A DNA stretch of 64,000 nucleotides from positions 345,367-409,366 of the forward strand of contig JADKJG010000005.1 in assembly GCA_016722375.1 (NCBI GenBank), given 5' to 3'. Each line of letters starts with the position of its first letter. Within the stretch, counting starts at the first letter, position 1. The notes beneath the pieces were generated by a model that saw only the letters and a list, made by a program, of their open reading frames with translations, was not told the origin of the DNA and did no database searches. Of this stretch, positions 28,438 to 35,686 are shown one piece after another. Both the position numbers and the translations under genes were made by a program. Source of the DNA: Bacteroidota bacterium. GTDB lineage: Bacteria > Bacteroidota > Bacteroidia > Chitinophagales > LD1.

Positions 28438-29105
28438 TAAAAATAATCGGTGTTTCGGCTCCAGTATTTCACCAATATGAAACCAAACAAAGCCCCGCCC
28501 AAGTGGGCAAAGTGTGCCACATTATCCCCCGAGTTCATATTAATCCCCAGGTAGAGTTCCAACAAAATATATCCTGTGATTAAATACTTTGCCTTGACCG
28601 GTACCGGAAAAAACAAAAGCATCAATTCCGTATTAGGGAACAAAACACCGAAGCCTACCAACACACCAAAAATGGCTCCCGAAGCTCCCACGGTTGTGCT
28701 ATAATAAATACTCCGCAAGCCCGGAATAGAATAGGCCTCCTGCGCCGACGGGAAAAAAGTGCCGGTATAATTATGTACAATCCAAGCCTGAACGCCCATG
28801 TGAAGCGCCACGGCACCCAAGCCGGTCACCATATAGAAAAACAAAAACTTCTGCGGCCCCCAAACTCGCTCCAGCACTACCCCAAACATATACAGCGCAA
28901 ACATGTTGAAGAAAATATGCGCCAGCCCTCCGTGCATGAACATGTGCGTCACAATCTGCAAAGGCTTAAACTCGGGGTTCGCAAAATAATGCAAGCCAAA
29001 AAGTGTATAAAGCTTTTCGCCGCCCAACATCGTGGCGGCAAACATTATCACGTTCACCAAAATCAGGTTAAAAACCACACTCCGCGCACTCATCTGTCCG
29101 AACAT
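28434..29105 (-). CDS. rhomboid family intramembrane serine protease (first of tandem pair)
   Basis: A 223-residue rhomboid with six predicted helices. HIFFNMFALYMFGVVLERVWG gives the oxyanion region, TVGASGAIFGVLVGFG the catalytic Ser (canonical GASG), and NVAHFAHLGGALFGFILV the catalytic His. It has no long soluble extension. The ATG-TGA overlap with the next rhomboid indicates a paired unit, a frequent arrangement in Bacteroidota. Confidence 0.93.
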   Translation of the reverse strand: MFGQMSARSVVFNLILVNVIMFAATMLGGEKLYTLFGLHYFANPEFKPLQIVTHMFMHGGLAHIFFNMFALYMFGVVLERVWGPQKFLFFYMVTGLGAVALHMGVQAWIVHNYTGTFFPSAQEAYSIPGLRSIYYSTTVGASGAIFGVLVGFGVLFPNTELMLLFFPVPVKAKYLITGYILLELYLGINMNSGDNVAHFAHLGGALFGFILVKYWSRNTDYFY

Positions 29106-29215
29106 AAGGCAAATTTAACCCCTCCTTTCAGATTTGAATCATCTCTTCTCCTCCTCTTGACTATTTTTTTCTTTTGAAACTGCCTCAGACCTGCGCCAGC
29201 TAATAAAATAAGAAG

Positions 29216-29249
29216 AAAAAACCCCGCCCGATAGCTATCGGAACGGGGC
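29216..29249 (-). terminator. intrinsic terminator downstream of the 204-residue secreted protein gene
   Basis: Read on the minus strand, CCCCG and CGGGG arms enclose a perfect inner palindrome CCGATAGCTATCGG, followed by TTTTTT. It lies about 80 bp after the gene's stop and also insulates the rhomboid pair. Confidence 0.75.
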
Positions 29250-29260
29250 TTTGGGTTTTA

Positions 29261-29295
29261 TAAACTACAAAAGTCTTTGAGACTTTTGTAGTTTA
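29261..29295. repeat. perfect 15-bp inverted repeat
   Basis: TAAACTACAAAAGTC is followed by a 5-nt loop and its exact reverse complement. It is AT-rich, without a T tail of its own, and adjoins the terminator at 29216-29249. It could be a processing hairpin or a mobile-element remnant. Confidence 0.8.
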
Positions 29296-29327
29296 AATGG
29301 CCTACACCCAGTTGGGGACATAAAATT

Positions 29328-29942
29328 TTATTTTTCTCTCGTCAAACGAACTTTCTCTTTCCCCATCAAAACAATCATTTCATTTTCAGTATAAGTTACG
29401 ATTTCAAATTGCCTGTCCTTGTTACATGAATCTAACTTACCCCATTTTGAACCTTTACTATTAATTGAAACGGTTTTCCCAATCAATGTCCAAGCACCCG
29501 AACAGCTTTTACTACCGTTTTCCACCAAACACATTCCACTTTCAGCAAAAGTAAACGACTCTAAACCTGTTCTCCATGAGCCTACTAAATACTGATTATT
29601 AACTTCAGATTTAACTGGAACATGGGTCTCCTCGATTTTAGGAATAGCTAACTCAACACCAACATTTTTTGAACAAACATTTAATGCAGCACTTTGAATT
29701 CTTTTCAGTTCGGCATCAATTTTAGCATTGTAGTCTGCTTTGGAATATTTCTTAGTTATTTCTTCTAAAAAACATAATGCAACTGATTGTTTTTGTTCCT
29801 GATTTATATGGGTGTACTTTGATAACAAATTCATTGCCTCATCATAAACCCCGTTTCTATCACTTTTTTGCCAATCTGAGTTTTGCGAAAAAGATGGTAG
29901 TGAAAAAATAATTGAAATTATGGTAAACAGGATGGTTTTCAT
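29328..29942 (-). CDS. secreted protein of unknown function
   Basis: A 204-residue protein with a signal peptide (MKTILFTIISIIFSLPSFSQ). An alpha-helical half comes first (about 25-95). A beta-rich half then begins YLVGSWRTGLESFTFAESGMC and includes SCSGAWTLIGKTVSINS, a lipocalin-like GxW pattern. I do not recognise the family. Its start is preceded by a 40-bp leader element that also precedes the next gene upstream (30072-31412). A terminator follows it. Confidence 0.7.
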   Translation of the reverse strand: MKTILFTIISIIFSLPSFSQNSDWQKSDRNGVYDEAMNLLSKYTHINQEQKQSVALCFLEEITKKYSKADYNAKIDAELKRIQSAALNVCSKNVGVELAIPKIEETHVPVKSEVNNQYLVGSWRTGLESFTFAESGMCLVENGSKSCSGAWTLIGKTVSINSKGSKWGKLDSCNKDRQFEIVTYTENEMIVLMGKEKVRLTREK

Positions 29943-29957
29943 TTTTATTTATTAATA

Positions 29958-29997
29958 TTTTCTCGCCTACTCTATATCCCCTTTTCGGCTACCTGGG
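29958..29997 (-). repeat. duplicated 40-bp 5' leader element, copy 1
   Basis: On the minus strand the element begins CCCAGGTAGCCGAAAAGGGG and ends in GGCGAGAAAA, 15 bp before an ATG. It matches 31421-31460 with two mismatches over 40 bp. Confidence 0.75.
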
Positions 29998-30071
29998 AGC
30001 CCCCTAACCCCCAAAGGGGGAACAGGGTTGCGTTTTATTTTTAAGCCACTAGCTTAGAGATCTCTCTCCAC

Positions 30072-31412
30072 CTACTCCTTCACAAATTTCTTGTTATTGA
30101 CAAAGTACATGCCGCTAGGCAGGTGAGAGACATCTATTTCTTTTCTGCCTATCGCCTTTTCATTGAATAACACTTCGCCTAAAAGATTGGTAAGGGTGAT
30201 AAACTTCTCGGTTTGAGTTTCAAGAATAATAAATCCATTTGCAGGATTAGGATAAATATTGAGAAAATAATCAATTGAGTTCTCCTCTATTTTAGTTATT
30301 TGAGAAAATTCAGCGACCAAATTTCTGTTGGATGATATAGAAAAGGTGTAACTAGTATCGGAACTGACATTATTTCCATTTTCAGACCAATGTGAAAATA
30401 AGTAACCAGTGTTGGTTGAAGTTGAAACAGTAACAGCACTGCCTGAAGTATAGGTGCCACTGCCCGTAGTTGTACCGCCATTAACTGGATTAGCAGATGT
30501 CGTTACAGTAAATGGCAATACATCTGACAACAATCTTTTCCATACATATCCCGTAGTCCCGGCGAAAATGTATCCATTGTTTACTGCTAAAGAAAATACA
30601 GTCAGATTGGTTAAGCCATTATTAATGGCAGCCCAAGTGCTGCCCCCATCAATGGATAGATAAACGCCGCCACCGCTGCTACTGCTAGCAAAAATATTAG
30701 AGCCTACTACTAAAAAGGAACTTATCGCTCCGGTAACATTTGTTGCCGTCCAGGTACTTCCATTATTAGAAGATACATATAAACCAGAATTAGTTCCTGC
30801 TAGATACTTTGACTTGAAAAATGATACAGCGCTAATTTGAGAAGGCAAACCACTATTATTTATTGTATTCCAGTTGACGCCTCCATTTACTGTCAAATAC
30901 ATACCGTTACTAATTGTACCTGCTAAAATTGTGTCTCCTTTGACGGCTAAGGAAGCAACTAAAGCATTCCAACTGTTTATCTTATTCCAATTCAAACCAT
31001 TATTTCCTGATTTGTAAACACCAAAGGCTCCAGCATAAATATTTCCGTTGTCAACAGCTAAGCATCTTACATCATAAGCACCCAATCCATTGTTTGTATT
31101 AGTCCAATTGGTTCCATTATTAGAAGATTGATAAAAGCCGCCACCACCAGCTCCAACATAAATATCCGAACCTTTGGTAGCCAAAGAATAATATGGCCCG
31201 GTAGTCGTGCCGCTAACAATTGCCCAATTTCCGCCATCATTGGAAGTAATAGATACCGCTGTGCTTGTTACACCAAATAAATTTGAACCATTTGGGATTA
31301 TTGCAGTAACATTTGGTTGGGTAGGGCCACTAGTGACTTGCCATTGTGCGGAAAGCTGCTGGAATGCTACAAGACAAATGGAAGTAGCAATTAGCATAAT
31401 TTTATTTTTCAT
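30072..31412 (-). CDS. T9SS type A sorting domain protein with BNR/YCF48-like repeats
   Basis: A 446-residue secreted protein with a signal peptide (VAFQQLSAQ). Seven or so repeats of the form SxNNGxxWxxxNNG, such as YQSSNNGTNWTNTNNGL and VNGGVNWNTINNSGL, indicate a beta-propeller of BNR/YCF48 type. An InlB B-repeat-like segment (GYLFSHWSENGNNVSSDTSY) follows, and then a type A T9SS sorting domain (IYPNPANGFIILETQ to GMYFVNNKKFVKE). The C-terminal domain sends it through the PorSS/T9SS to the cell surface. Binding target unknown. Confidence 0.85.
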   Translation of the reverse strand: MKNKIMLIATSICLVAFQQLSAQWQVTSGPTQPNVTAIIPNGSNLFGVTSTAVSITSNDGGNWAIVSGTTTGPYYSLATKGSDIYVGAGGGGFYQSSNNGTNWTNTNNGLGAYDVRCLAVDNGNIYAGAFGVYKSGNNGLNWNKINSWNALVASLAVKGDTILAGTISNGMYLTVNGGVNWNTINNSGLPSQISAVSFFKSKYLAGTNSGLYVSSNNGSTWTATNVTGAISSFLVVGSNIFASSSSGGGVYLSIDGGSTWAAINNGLTNLTVFSLAVNNGYIFAGTTGYVWKRLLSDVLPFTVTTSANPVNGGTTTGSGTYTSGSAVTVSTSTNTGYLFSHWSENGNNVSSDTSYTFSISSNRNLVAEFSQITKIEENSIDYFLNIYPNPANGFIILETQTEKFITLTNLLGEVLFNEKAIGRKEIDVSHLPSGMYFVNNKKFVKE

Positions 31413-31420
31413 GATGTTGG

Positions 31421-31460
31421 TTTTCCCGCCTACTCTATCTCCCCTTTTCGGCTACCTGGG
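31421..31460 (-). repeat. duplicated 40-bp 5' leader element, copy 2
   Basis: Same element as 29958-29997, here 8 bp before the ATG of the BNR/T9SS gene. The two copies are in direct orientation relative to their genes. Confidence 0.75.
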
Positions 31461-31500
31461 TTTAATGTTTCAAGACTAAAAATACTTTTCTTTCAGAATA

Positions 31501-31656
31501 TCAAAAGCCCACCTTCCCCAATTCATATAATATGCTTGCACCGATTGCGTAGGCCAATATTTCCCAAATAATGGGTGGCAGTAGTTTCATGCGGGGATGC
31601 GAATAAGGTTCCTCATCCCAACCTCGGGTGATATGTCCCCATATTCTTTTAAGCAT
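31501..31656 (-). CDS. possible small membrane protein (51 residues)
   Basis: A short frame starting MLKRIWGHITRGWDEEPYSH with one predicted transmembrane helix (IIWEILAYAIGASILYELGK). Its ATG lies directly after the T run of the terminator of the upstream gene, so it may be expressed only by read-through. No family is recognised. It could be chance, but the composition is protein-like. Confidence 0.35.
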   Translation of the reverse strand: MLKRIWGHITRGWDEEPYSHPRMKLLPPIIWEILAYAIGASILYELGKVGF

Positions 31657-31687
31657 AAAAAAACTCCCGAATCTTCCGACCCGGGAG
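31657..31687 (-). terminator. intrinsic terminator after the FN3-like gene
   Basis: On the minus strand, CTCCCG and CGGGAG arms with a 12-nt loop are followed by TTTTTTT. It lies 25 bp after the stop of the 216-residue protein. Confidence 0.8.
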
Positions 31688-31711
31688 CCCGTTTTTGTTT
31701 TAAGGTTTTGT

Positions 31712-32362
31712 TTAGGTATGCGGTGCAATCACAATAGTCGCCACTTCGCTCCAGGGGCCGTCGCCGGTGGCGTTCACGGCGCGCACTTCTATCCATACCC
31801 GCACATTTTCCTGAGTGCCGACAAAAGTGATGCTCGATTTACGAGTGGTTTTGTCATACGTCAGCCAAGAAGAAGGAACGGCATCGCCAATGGCATAGCG
31901 AATCTGGAAACTCTGGATGTTATAGAGTTTAGAAATGCGATGCCAGTGAATATCAATTTCAAACTGATTATCACCTTGAGTAAGCCCAACATCCGCCACT
32001 CTTGGAGGCAGCGGGCTGGCATTGCCCTGTTCCTTGGTTTTTAGGTTGAGGCTTTCGATGATAGTTTTGTCGCCTCCGCTGGTGGTTTCAATATAATTTC
32101 CCAGGCGGGTAACAATCTCCACCAGTGCTTTTTCGCGGAGGTCTTGCACCTCCACTGCCGCTGTATAGGCCCCTTTTGTGTTCGCCACATCTAATAAAGC
32201 CTGATGGGCGGCATCCACCGCCGTTGTTACATCGGCCAAAGTAGGGTCGGGATTCGTGAATCGGACATCGCCCGTGAGTTTTTGAACCAATTCTTCGGTA
32301 AAGTCAACTTTTTTGTCTAGAGTTTTGTTCCAGAGGTCTAAAACGAGTTGTGTAGGTAGCAT
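31712..32362 (-). CDS. fibronectin type III-like protein of unknown function
   Basis: A 216-residue protein without a signal peptide. The N-terminal half is helical (LWNKTLDKKVDFTEELVQKL; TAVDAAHQALLDVANTKGAY). The C-terminal half (about 115-216) has an FN3-type beta-sandwich pattern: PPRVADVGLTQGDNQFEIDI, FQIRYAIGD and VWIEVRAVNATGDGPWSE. Similar small proteins are common in Bacteroidota, but I know of no assigned role. It is a single-gene unit closed by a terminator, with a 21-bp repeat array upstream. Confidence 0.65.
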   Translation of the reverse strand: MLPTQLVLDLWNKTLDKKVDFTEELVQKLTGDVRFTNPDPTLADVTTAVDAAHQALLDVANTKGAYTAAVEVQDLREKALVEIVTRLGNYIETTSGGDKTIIESLNLKTKEQGNASPLPPRVADVGLTQGDNQFEIDIHWHRISKLYNIQSFQIRYAIGDAVPSSWLTYDKTTRKSSITFVGTQENVRVWIEVRAVNATGDGPWSEVATIVIAPHT

Positions 32363-32460
32363 TTTGTTTGATTTTGAGGTTAAAAAATGGATTTATGATA
32401 GAGCCATGAAGGCGGGGTTTTCGACGGTTTTAACATAAAAACAAGGAAATTTTGAAGCGA

Positions 32461-32733
32461 GCGTCTCCTATTTTGAAAAACAGACATCCTTTTTTGAAAT
32501 CAGACGTCAAACCTGAGACGGCAGACGTCAACCTGACGAGATAGACGTCCAACCTGACGGGTTAGACATCAAACCTGATGAGTTGGACATACAAACTGAC
32601 GAGGAAGACGTCAAACTTGACAAGATAGACGTCAAATCTGACGAGTTAGACATACAACCTGATAGGTTAGACATCAAACCTGACAAGTTTGACATACAAC
32701 CTGACGAGAAAGACATCTTGGTGGATGAAAAAT
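32461..32733. repeat. 21-bp tandem repeat array, family B
   Basis: About twelve imperfect units of 20-22 bp, mostly 21, of the form GACGTCAAACCTGACGAGTT plus one base. GACGTC is a palindromic hexamer and varies to GACATC or GACATA. The sequence is unrelated to family A, yet the period is the same. One 20-bp unit and the degenerate first units shift the frame, so a coding role is unlikely. The flanks (32363-32460 and 32734-32994) hold no gene; a G9 run sits at 32799-32807. Confidence 0.88.
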
Positions 32734-32994
32734 ACTTGCCCTCCCGATGCTGCAAAAGCAGACCGGTGATGGGAGGTTTCCTAAATATTAAAGTACATGG
32801 GGGGGGGTAAAAGCGCCCCTGTTACGCTGCCAGAGGGCATTGTAGCGATAGAAAGGAGATTTTTATTTGTTTGTTTCAAAAGCACGTGGCGGCTGTTTTG
32901 CTATGAATCCTAAACGAAATTAGCAACTGTATTCTAATTTCCAAATATTTATTTGCCCCACCCTAAGTTTCGGAGGCAGGCCCTAAGCGAGCAG

Positions 32995-33582
32995 CTACTT
33001 GGATTTCTTTTCTTGATATTCTTGTGCGTATTGTTCGAGCACGGAGTAGAATTCGGCACCGTATTTTCGGATGAGCGGCTCTTTTAAAAACTTAAACACC
33101 GGCACCTTTAATGCTTTGCCGTTTTTGCAGGCGGCCTTGCACACATTCCAACGCTCATAGTTTACCGCGTCATAATTTTTGTATTTTTTGATTCGTATGG
33201 GATACAGATGGCAAGAGATAGGCTTTTTGAAATCAATCACCCCGTCGCGAAAGGCCTTTTCGATGCCGCAGATGACCACGCCGTTTTTATCATAATTCAG
33301 CCAGGCACAGCCGGGGCTGTTGTCCATCAAAGGCGTGCACCACTCTTTATTTTCTTTGATGAAAACATATTTCCCCTGATTCTCGATGGCGCGAATGCCC
33401 TGCTCGGTGAGATAGGGTTTCACCTTTTCATAAATAGAGTCAAGAATTTCTAATTCGCTTTGGTCTAATGGCGCGCCGAAGTCGCCGGCCACACAACAAG
33501 CACCCTTGCAGGCGCTCAAGTCGCAGACGAACTGCTCTTCCACCACATCATCGCTGATTGTTTTATCATCAATGACAATCAT
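32995..33582 (-). CDS. DUF3109 family cysteine-rich protein
   Basis: A 195-residue cytosolic protein with the DUF3109 cysteine pattern: VCDLSACKGACCVAGDFG, then WCTPL, GCAWL, ICGIEKAF, ISCHLYPIRI and NVCKAACKNG. The cluster suggests a metal site related to YkgJ-type zinc/iron-binding proteins. Function is not established; it is a widely conserved single-copy protein in Bacteroidota. It is followed upstream by three related lipoprotein genes on the same strand. Confidence 0.9.
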   Translation of the reverse strand: MIVIDDKTISDDVVEEQFVCDLSACKGACCVAGDFGAPLDQSELEILDSIYEKVKPYLTEQGIRAIENQGKYVFIKENKEWCTPLMDNSPGCAWLNYDKNGVVICGIEKAFRDGVIDFKKPISCHLYPIRIKKYKNYDAVNYERWNVCKAACKNGKALKVPVFKFLKEPLIRKYGAEFYSVLEQYAQEYQEKKSK

Positions 33583-33588
33583 AATAGT

Positions 33589-34077
33589 CTAAAGGGTTTT
33601 AAGATAAATCTCCTCGTTGCCTTTGCGCATATCCAGTTGGCTGCCGCTCAGATTGAGAATGCGATAGATGCGCACATCGTTGGTGGCGGCGTTGCGCAGT
33701 TGCAGGTCTTCTTCGCTGTTGATCAGTTCCCAACCTCCCGAATTAGCACTTGGAATAACCGCAGTGTCCACAAAGTGGGTGGTGTCGTATTGGATAAAAT
33801 TGATGGAGCCGTCGGTGTTGTAAAAAGTATCGGGAACGACAAAGAAATTGGCCGAATAGGTGAACGATTCCCATGATTCTAAATAGCTCTGGTTGTTGTC
33901 CAGAGTCAGCCGATAATTTACCATCACCGTATCTTTCATTTTGGTTGAAAAATTCTGTCCGGCATATAGATACTTATCGAGTGTCCAAGTGCCGCTCAGC
34001 TTTTTGACAAAGGATTTTCGGTCGCAAGAGGATAGTAAAATGCCCAAGCCCAAGAAAATGATCAGCGTTTTTTTCAC
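33589..34077 (-). CDS. lipocalin-like lipoprotein (paralogue 1)
   Basis: A 162-residue lipoprotein (lipobox LLSSC) with the start of a lipocalin-like barrel: LSGTWTLDKYLYAGQNFSTK. A middle LTLDNNQSYLESWESFTY and a final WELINSEEDLQLRNAA follow. The same order of motifs occurs in the next two genes upstream, so the three are tandem paralogues. Function is unknown; envelope location is inferred from the lipobox. It ends 6 bp before the DUF3109 start, so the two may share a transcript. Confidence 0.72.
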   Translation of the reverse strand: MKKTLIIFLGLGILLSSCDRKSFVKKLSGTWTLDKYLYAGQNFSTKMKDTVMVNYRLTLDNNQSYLESWESFTYSANFFVVPDTFYNTDGSINFIQYDTTHFVDTAVIPSANSGGWELINSEEDLQLRNAATNDVRIYRILNLSGSQLDMRKGNEEIYLKTL

Positions 34078-34104
34078 AGTATATTTTTTATTGAATGAAT
34101 AGGC

Positions 34105-34521
34105 TTACTCTAATTTGCGCAAATACAATTCGGTGCTGTCGTTGCGCAACTGCACATGGGCAGAAGTGAGATTAAAAATGGTGTAAGCACGAAGGATGTC
34201 GTAGGGAATCTGTACGGTGTCCACGGTTTTATAGCCGGTGTAGGCGAGAATAATTTTGGTGTCATCATCAGAAAAAGAATAGGCTCCCGCCGTGCGAATG
34301 GTATCGGGATTCCCGGCATATTGTTCCGAAAAAGTTCCGGCTTTTGTAAATGAAATCATATAGCCGGCGAAATCGCTCTGGAACTGCGTTGTCCGGTCTG
34401 CATTCCGGTAGAGGTATTTGTAAAGCTCCCAGTTGCCATCCAGCGCTTTTTTATAAGTACCCTCTTTGTTGCAAGAAACGAAGGCCAGCGTTAGTAACAG
34501 GAGTGGAAATATTTTTTTCAT
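34105..34521 (-). CDS. lipocalin-like lipoprotein (paralogue 2)
   Basis: A 138-residue lipoprotein (FVSCNKE). LDGNWELYKYLYRNADRTTQ parallels the paralogue's LSGTWTLDKYLYAGQN; MISFTKAGTFSEQYAG and VQLRNDSTELYLRKLE complete the pattern. No function is assigned. It lies 27 bp from paralogue 1. Confidence 0.7.
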   Translation of the reverse strand: MKKIFPLLLLTLAFVSCNKEGTYKKALDGNWELYKYLYRNADRTTQFQSDFAGYMISFTKAGTFSEQYAGNPDTIRTAGAYSFSDDDTKIILAYTGYKTVDTVQIPYDILRAYTIFNLTSAHVQLRNDSTELYLRKLE

Positions 34522-34574
34522 CCGGTTTTGGTTTTCAGACGGTCGAAAATAGAAAAATTCTTAAACGGCATTGC

Positions 34575-34961
34575 TTATAATTTCACCAGACGATATTCTT
34601 TATTGCTGCCTTCTTTCAATGTCATCTTCTTAGCGGTGAGGCCGGACAATCCATAATTGCGAACAGTTTGGTCGGCGCTGTTTGTCAGCTTCAGATTATT
34701 TCCGTTGTTGTTTATTTCCCAAGGGCCAGTGACCGTGAGCGGAATGAAAACGGCCATCGCCGTTTCGGTAAAGGTGCCGTTGGTTTCAAACTTAAGCTGG
34801 TAATTGCTGAGCATGGTATTGAAATCATTCGTTTTGTCGGCTCCGTCTTCATAATATTTGTCCACCTTCCAGGTTCCGATAAGGGCGACACTTTCTGCTA
34901 CTTTTTTGCAGGAGGACATGGTGAGCATAAGCCCAATGAAAATGATGGATATTGTTTTCAT
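34575..34961 (-). CDS. lipocalin-like lipoprotein (paralogue 3)
   Basis: A 128-residue lipoprotein (LTMSSCKK). LIGTWKVDKYYEDGADKTND, LKFETNGTFTETA, GPWEINNNGNNLKLTNSAD and KEYRLVKL follow the same scheme as its two downstream paralogues and resemble small Bacteroidota lipocalin-like proteins. It lies 2 bp after the asparaginase gene and is probably co-transcribed with it. Confidence 0.7.
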   Translation of the reverse strand: MKTISIIFIGLMLTMSSCKKVAESVALIGTWKVDKYYEDGADKTNDFNTMLSNYQLKFETNGTFTETAMAVFIPLTVTGPWEINNNGNNLKLTNSADQTVRNYGLSGLTAKKMTLKEGSNKEYRLVKL

Positions 34962-34963
34962 AA

Positions 34964-35452
34964 TTATTTAGTTTCTTCAAATGTACCGGTTCCTTTATTC
35001 TTTCGAACATTGTTCCACATAAAGTATCTGCCATTCATCGCCACGTAAACGCCCTTTGGAAGTGACTGCACAAAAGCCATGGCACTACCGAGGTTAAACA
35101 GACCGTCAGAGCTGCCAAATTTAATAGGAATCATAGCACCGGTCAGTACAATGGTTTTGTCCAAAGCGACCTCACCCAATTTTCGGGCAGTCAATTCCAT
35201 GGTATCGGTTCCGTGGGTTATCACAATCTTTTCTTCGTTGCATTGTTTGCAATGGCTCACGATTAACTCGCGGTCGGCATCGGTCATCTCCAGGCTGTCC
35301 ACCATCATCAGGGTACGCACCTGCACATTCAGGTTGCTTCGCCCCATCTTCAACAGCTCGGGAAGATGCGTGTCTTTGAAATAAAGCTGCCCGTTTATCT
35401 CGTCGTATTCCTTATCGAAGGTGCCACCGGTAACCAGAATTTTAATAGCCAT
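34964..35452 (-). CDS. short asparaginase-domain protein
   Basis: A 162-residue protein matching only the N-terminal domain of L-asparaginases: ILVTGGTFDKEYDE with the nucleophile Thr region, ITHGTDTMELTARKLGE with the second catalytic TD pair, and LTGAMIPIKFGSSDGLFNL. Full asparaginases are about 330 residues and need the C-terminal domain for the tetramer. A stand-alone form of about 160 residues is a recurring family, so this is probably not a truncation. Asparagine hydrolysis is plausible but unproven. Confidence 0.82.
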   Translation of the reverse strand: MAIKILVTGGTFDKEYDEINGQLYFKDTHLPELLKMGRSNLNVQVRTLMMVDSLEMTDADRELIVSHCKQCNEEKIVITHGTDTMELTARKLGEVALDKTIVLTGAMIPIKFGSSDGLFNLGSAMAFVQSLPKGVYVAMNGRYFMWNNVRKNKGTGTFEETK

Positions 35453-35686
35453 GCAATATGATATAGCGCAAAAGTAGAAAAGGAATCTATTTCGGGCGAG
35501 AACCGGAGTTTGATCTCTATAAAGCGATTATAACTCTCTGAAAAAACAGACGATTAATTTACCAGTCAAACCTTGTAAAAGTACCACGGCAGGTTGTGTT
35601 GGATTATTGGTATGCTACAAAATATATCCGCCAAACTGAATCTTAAAAGCATCGTCGTCGTATAACTTAGAAAAATGGATTGCTAG

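Noticed and set aside
32583..32810. Asp-rich heptad protein from the family B array
   Set aside because: Open only because of the 21-bp period; a 20-bp unit upstream breaks the frame and the end runs into the G9 tract.
34964..35452. Truncated asparaginase pseudogene
   Set aside because: The frame is clean, starts and ends sensibly, and stand-alone proteins of this length form a recurring family.
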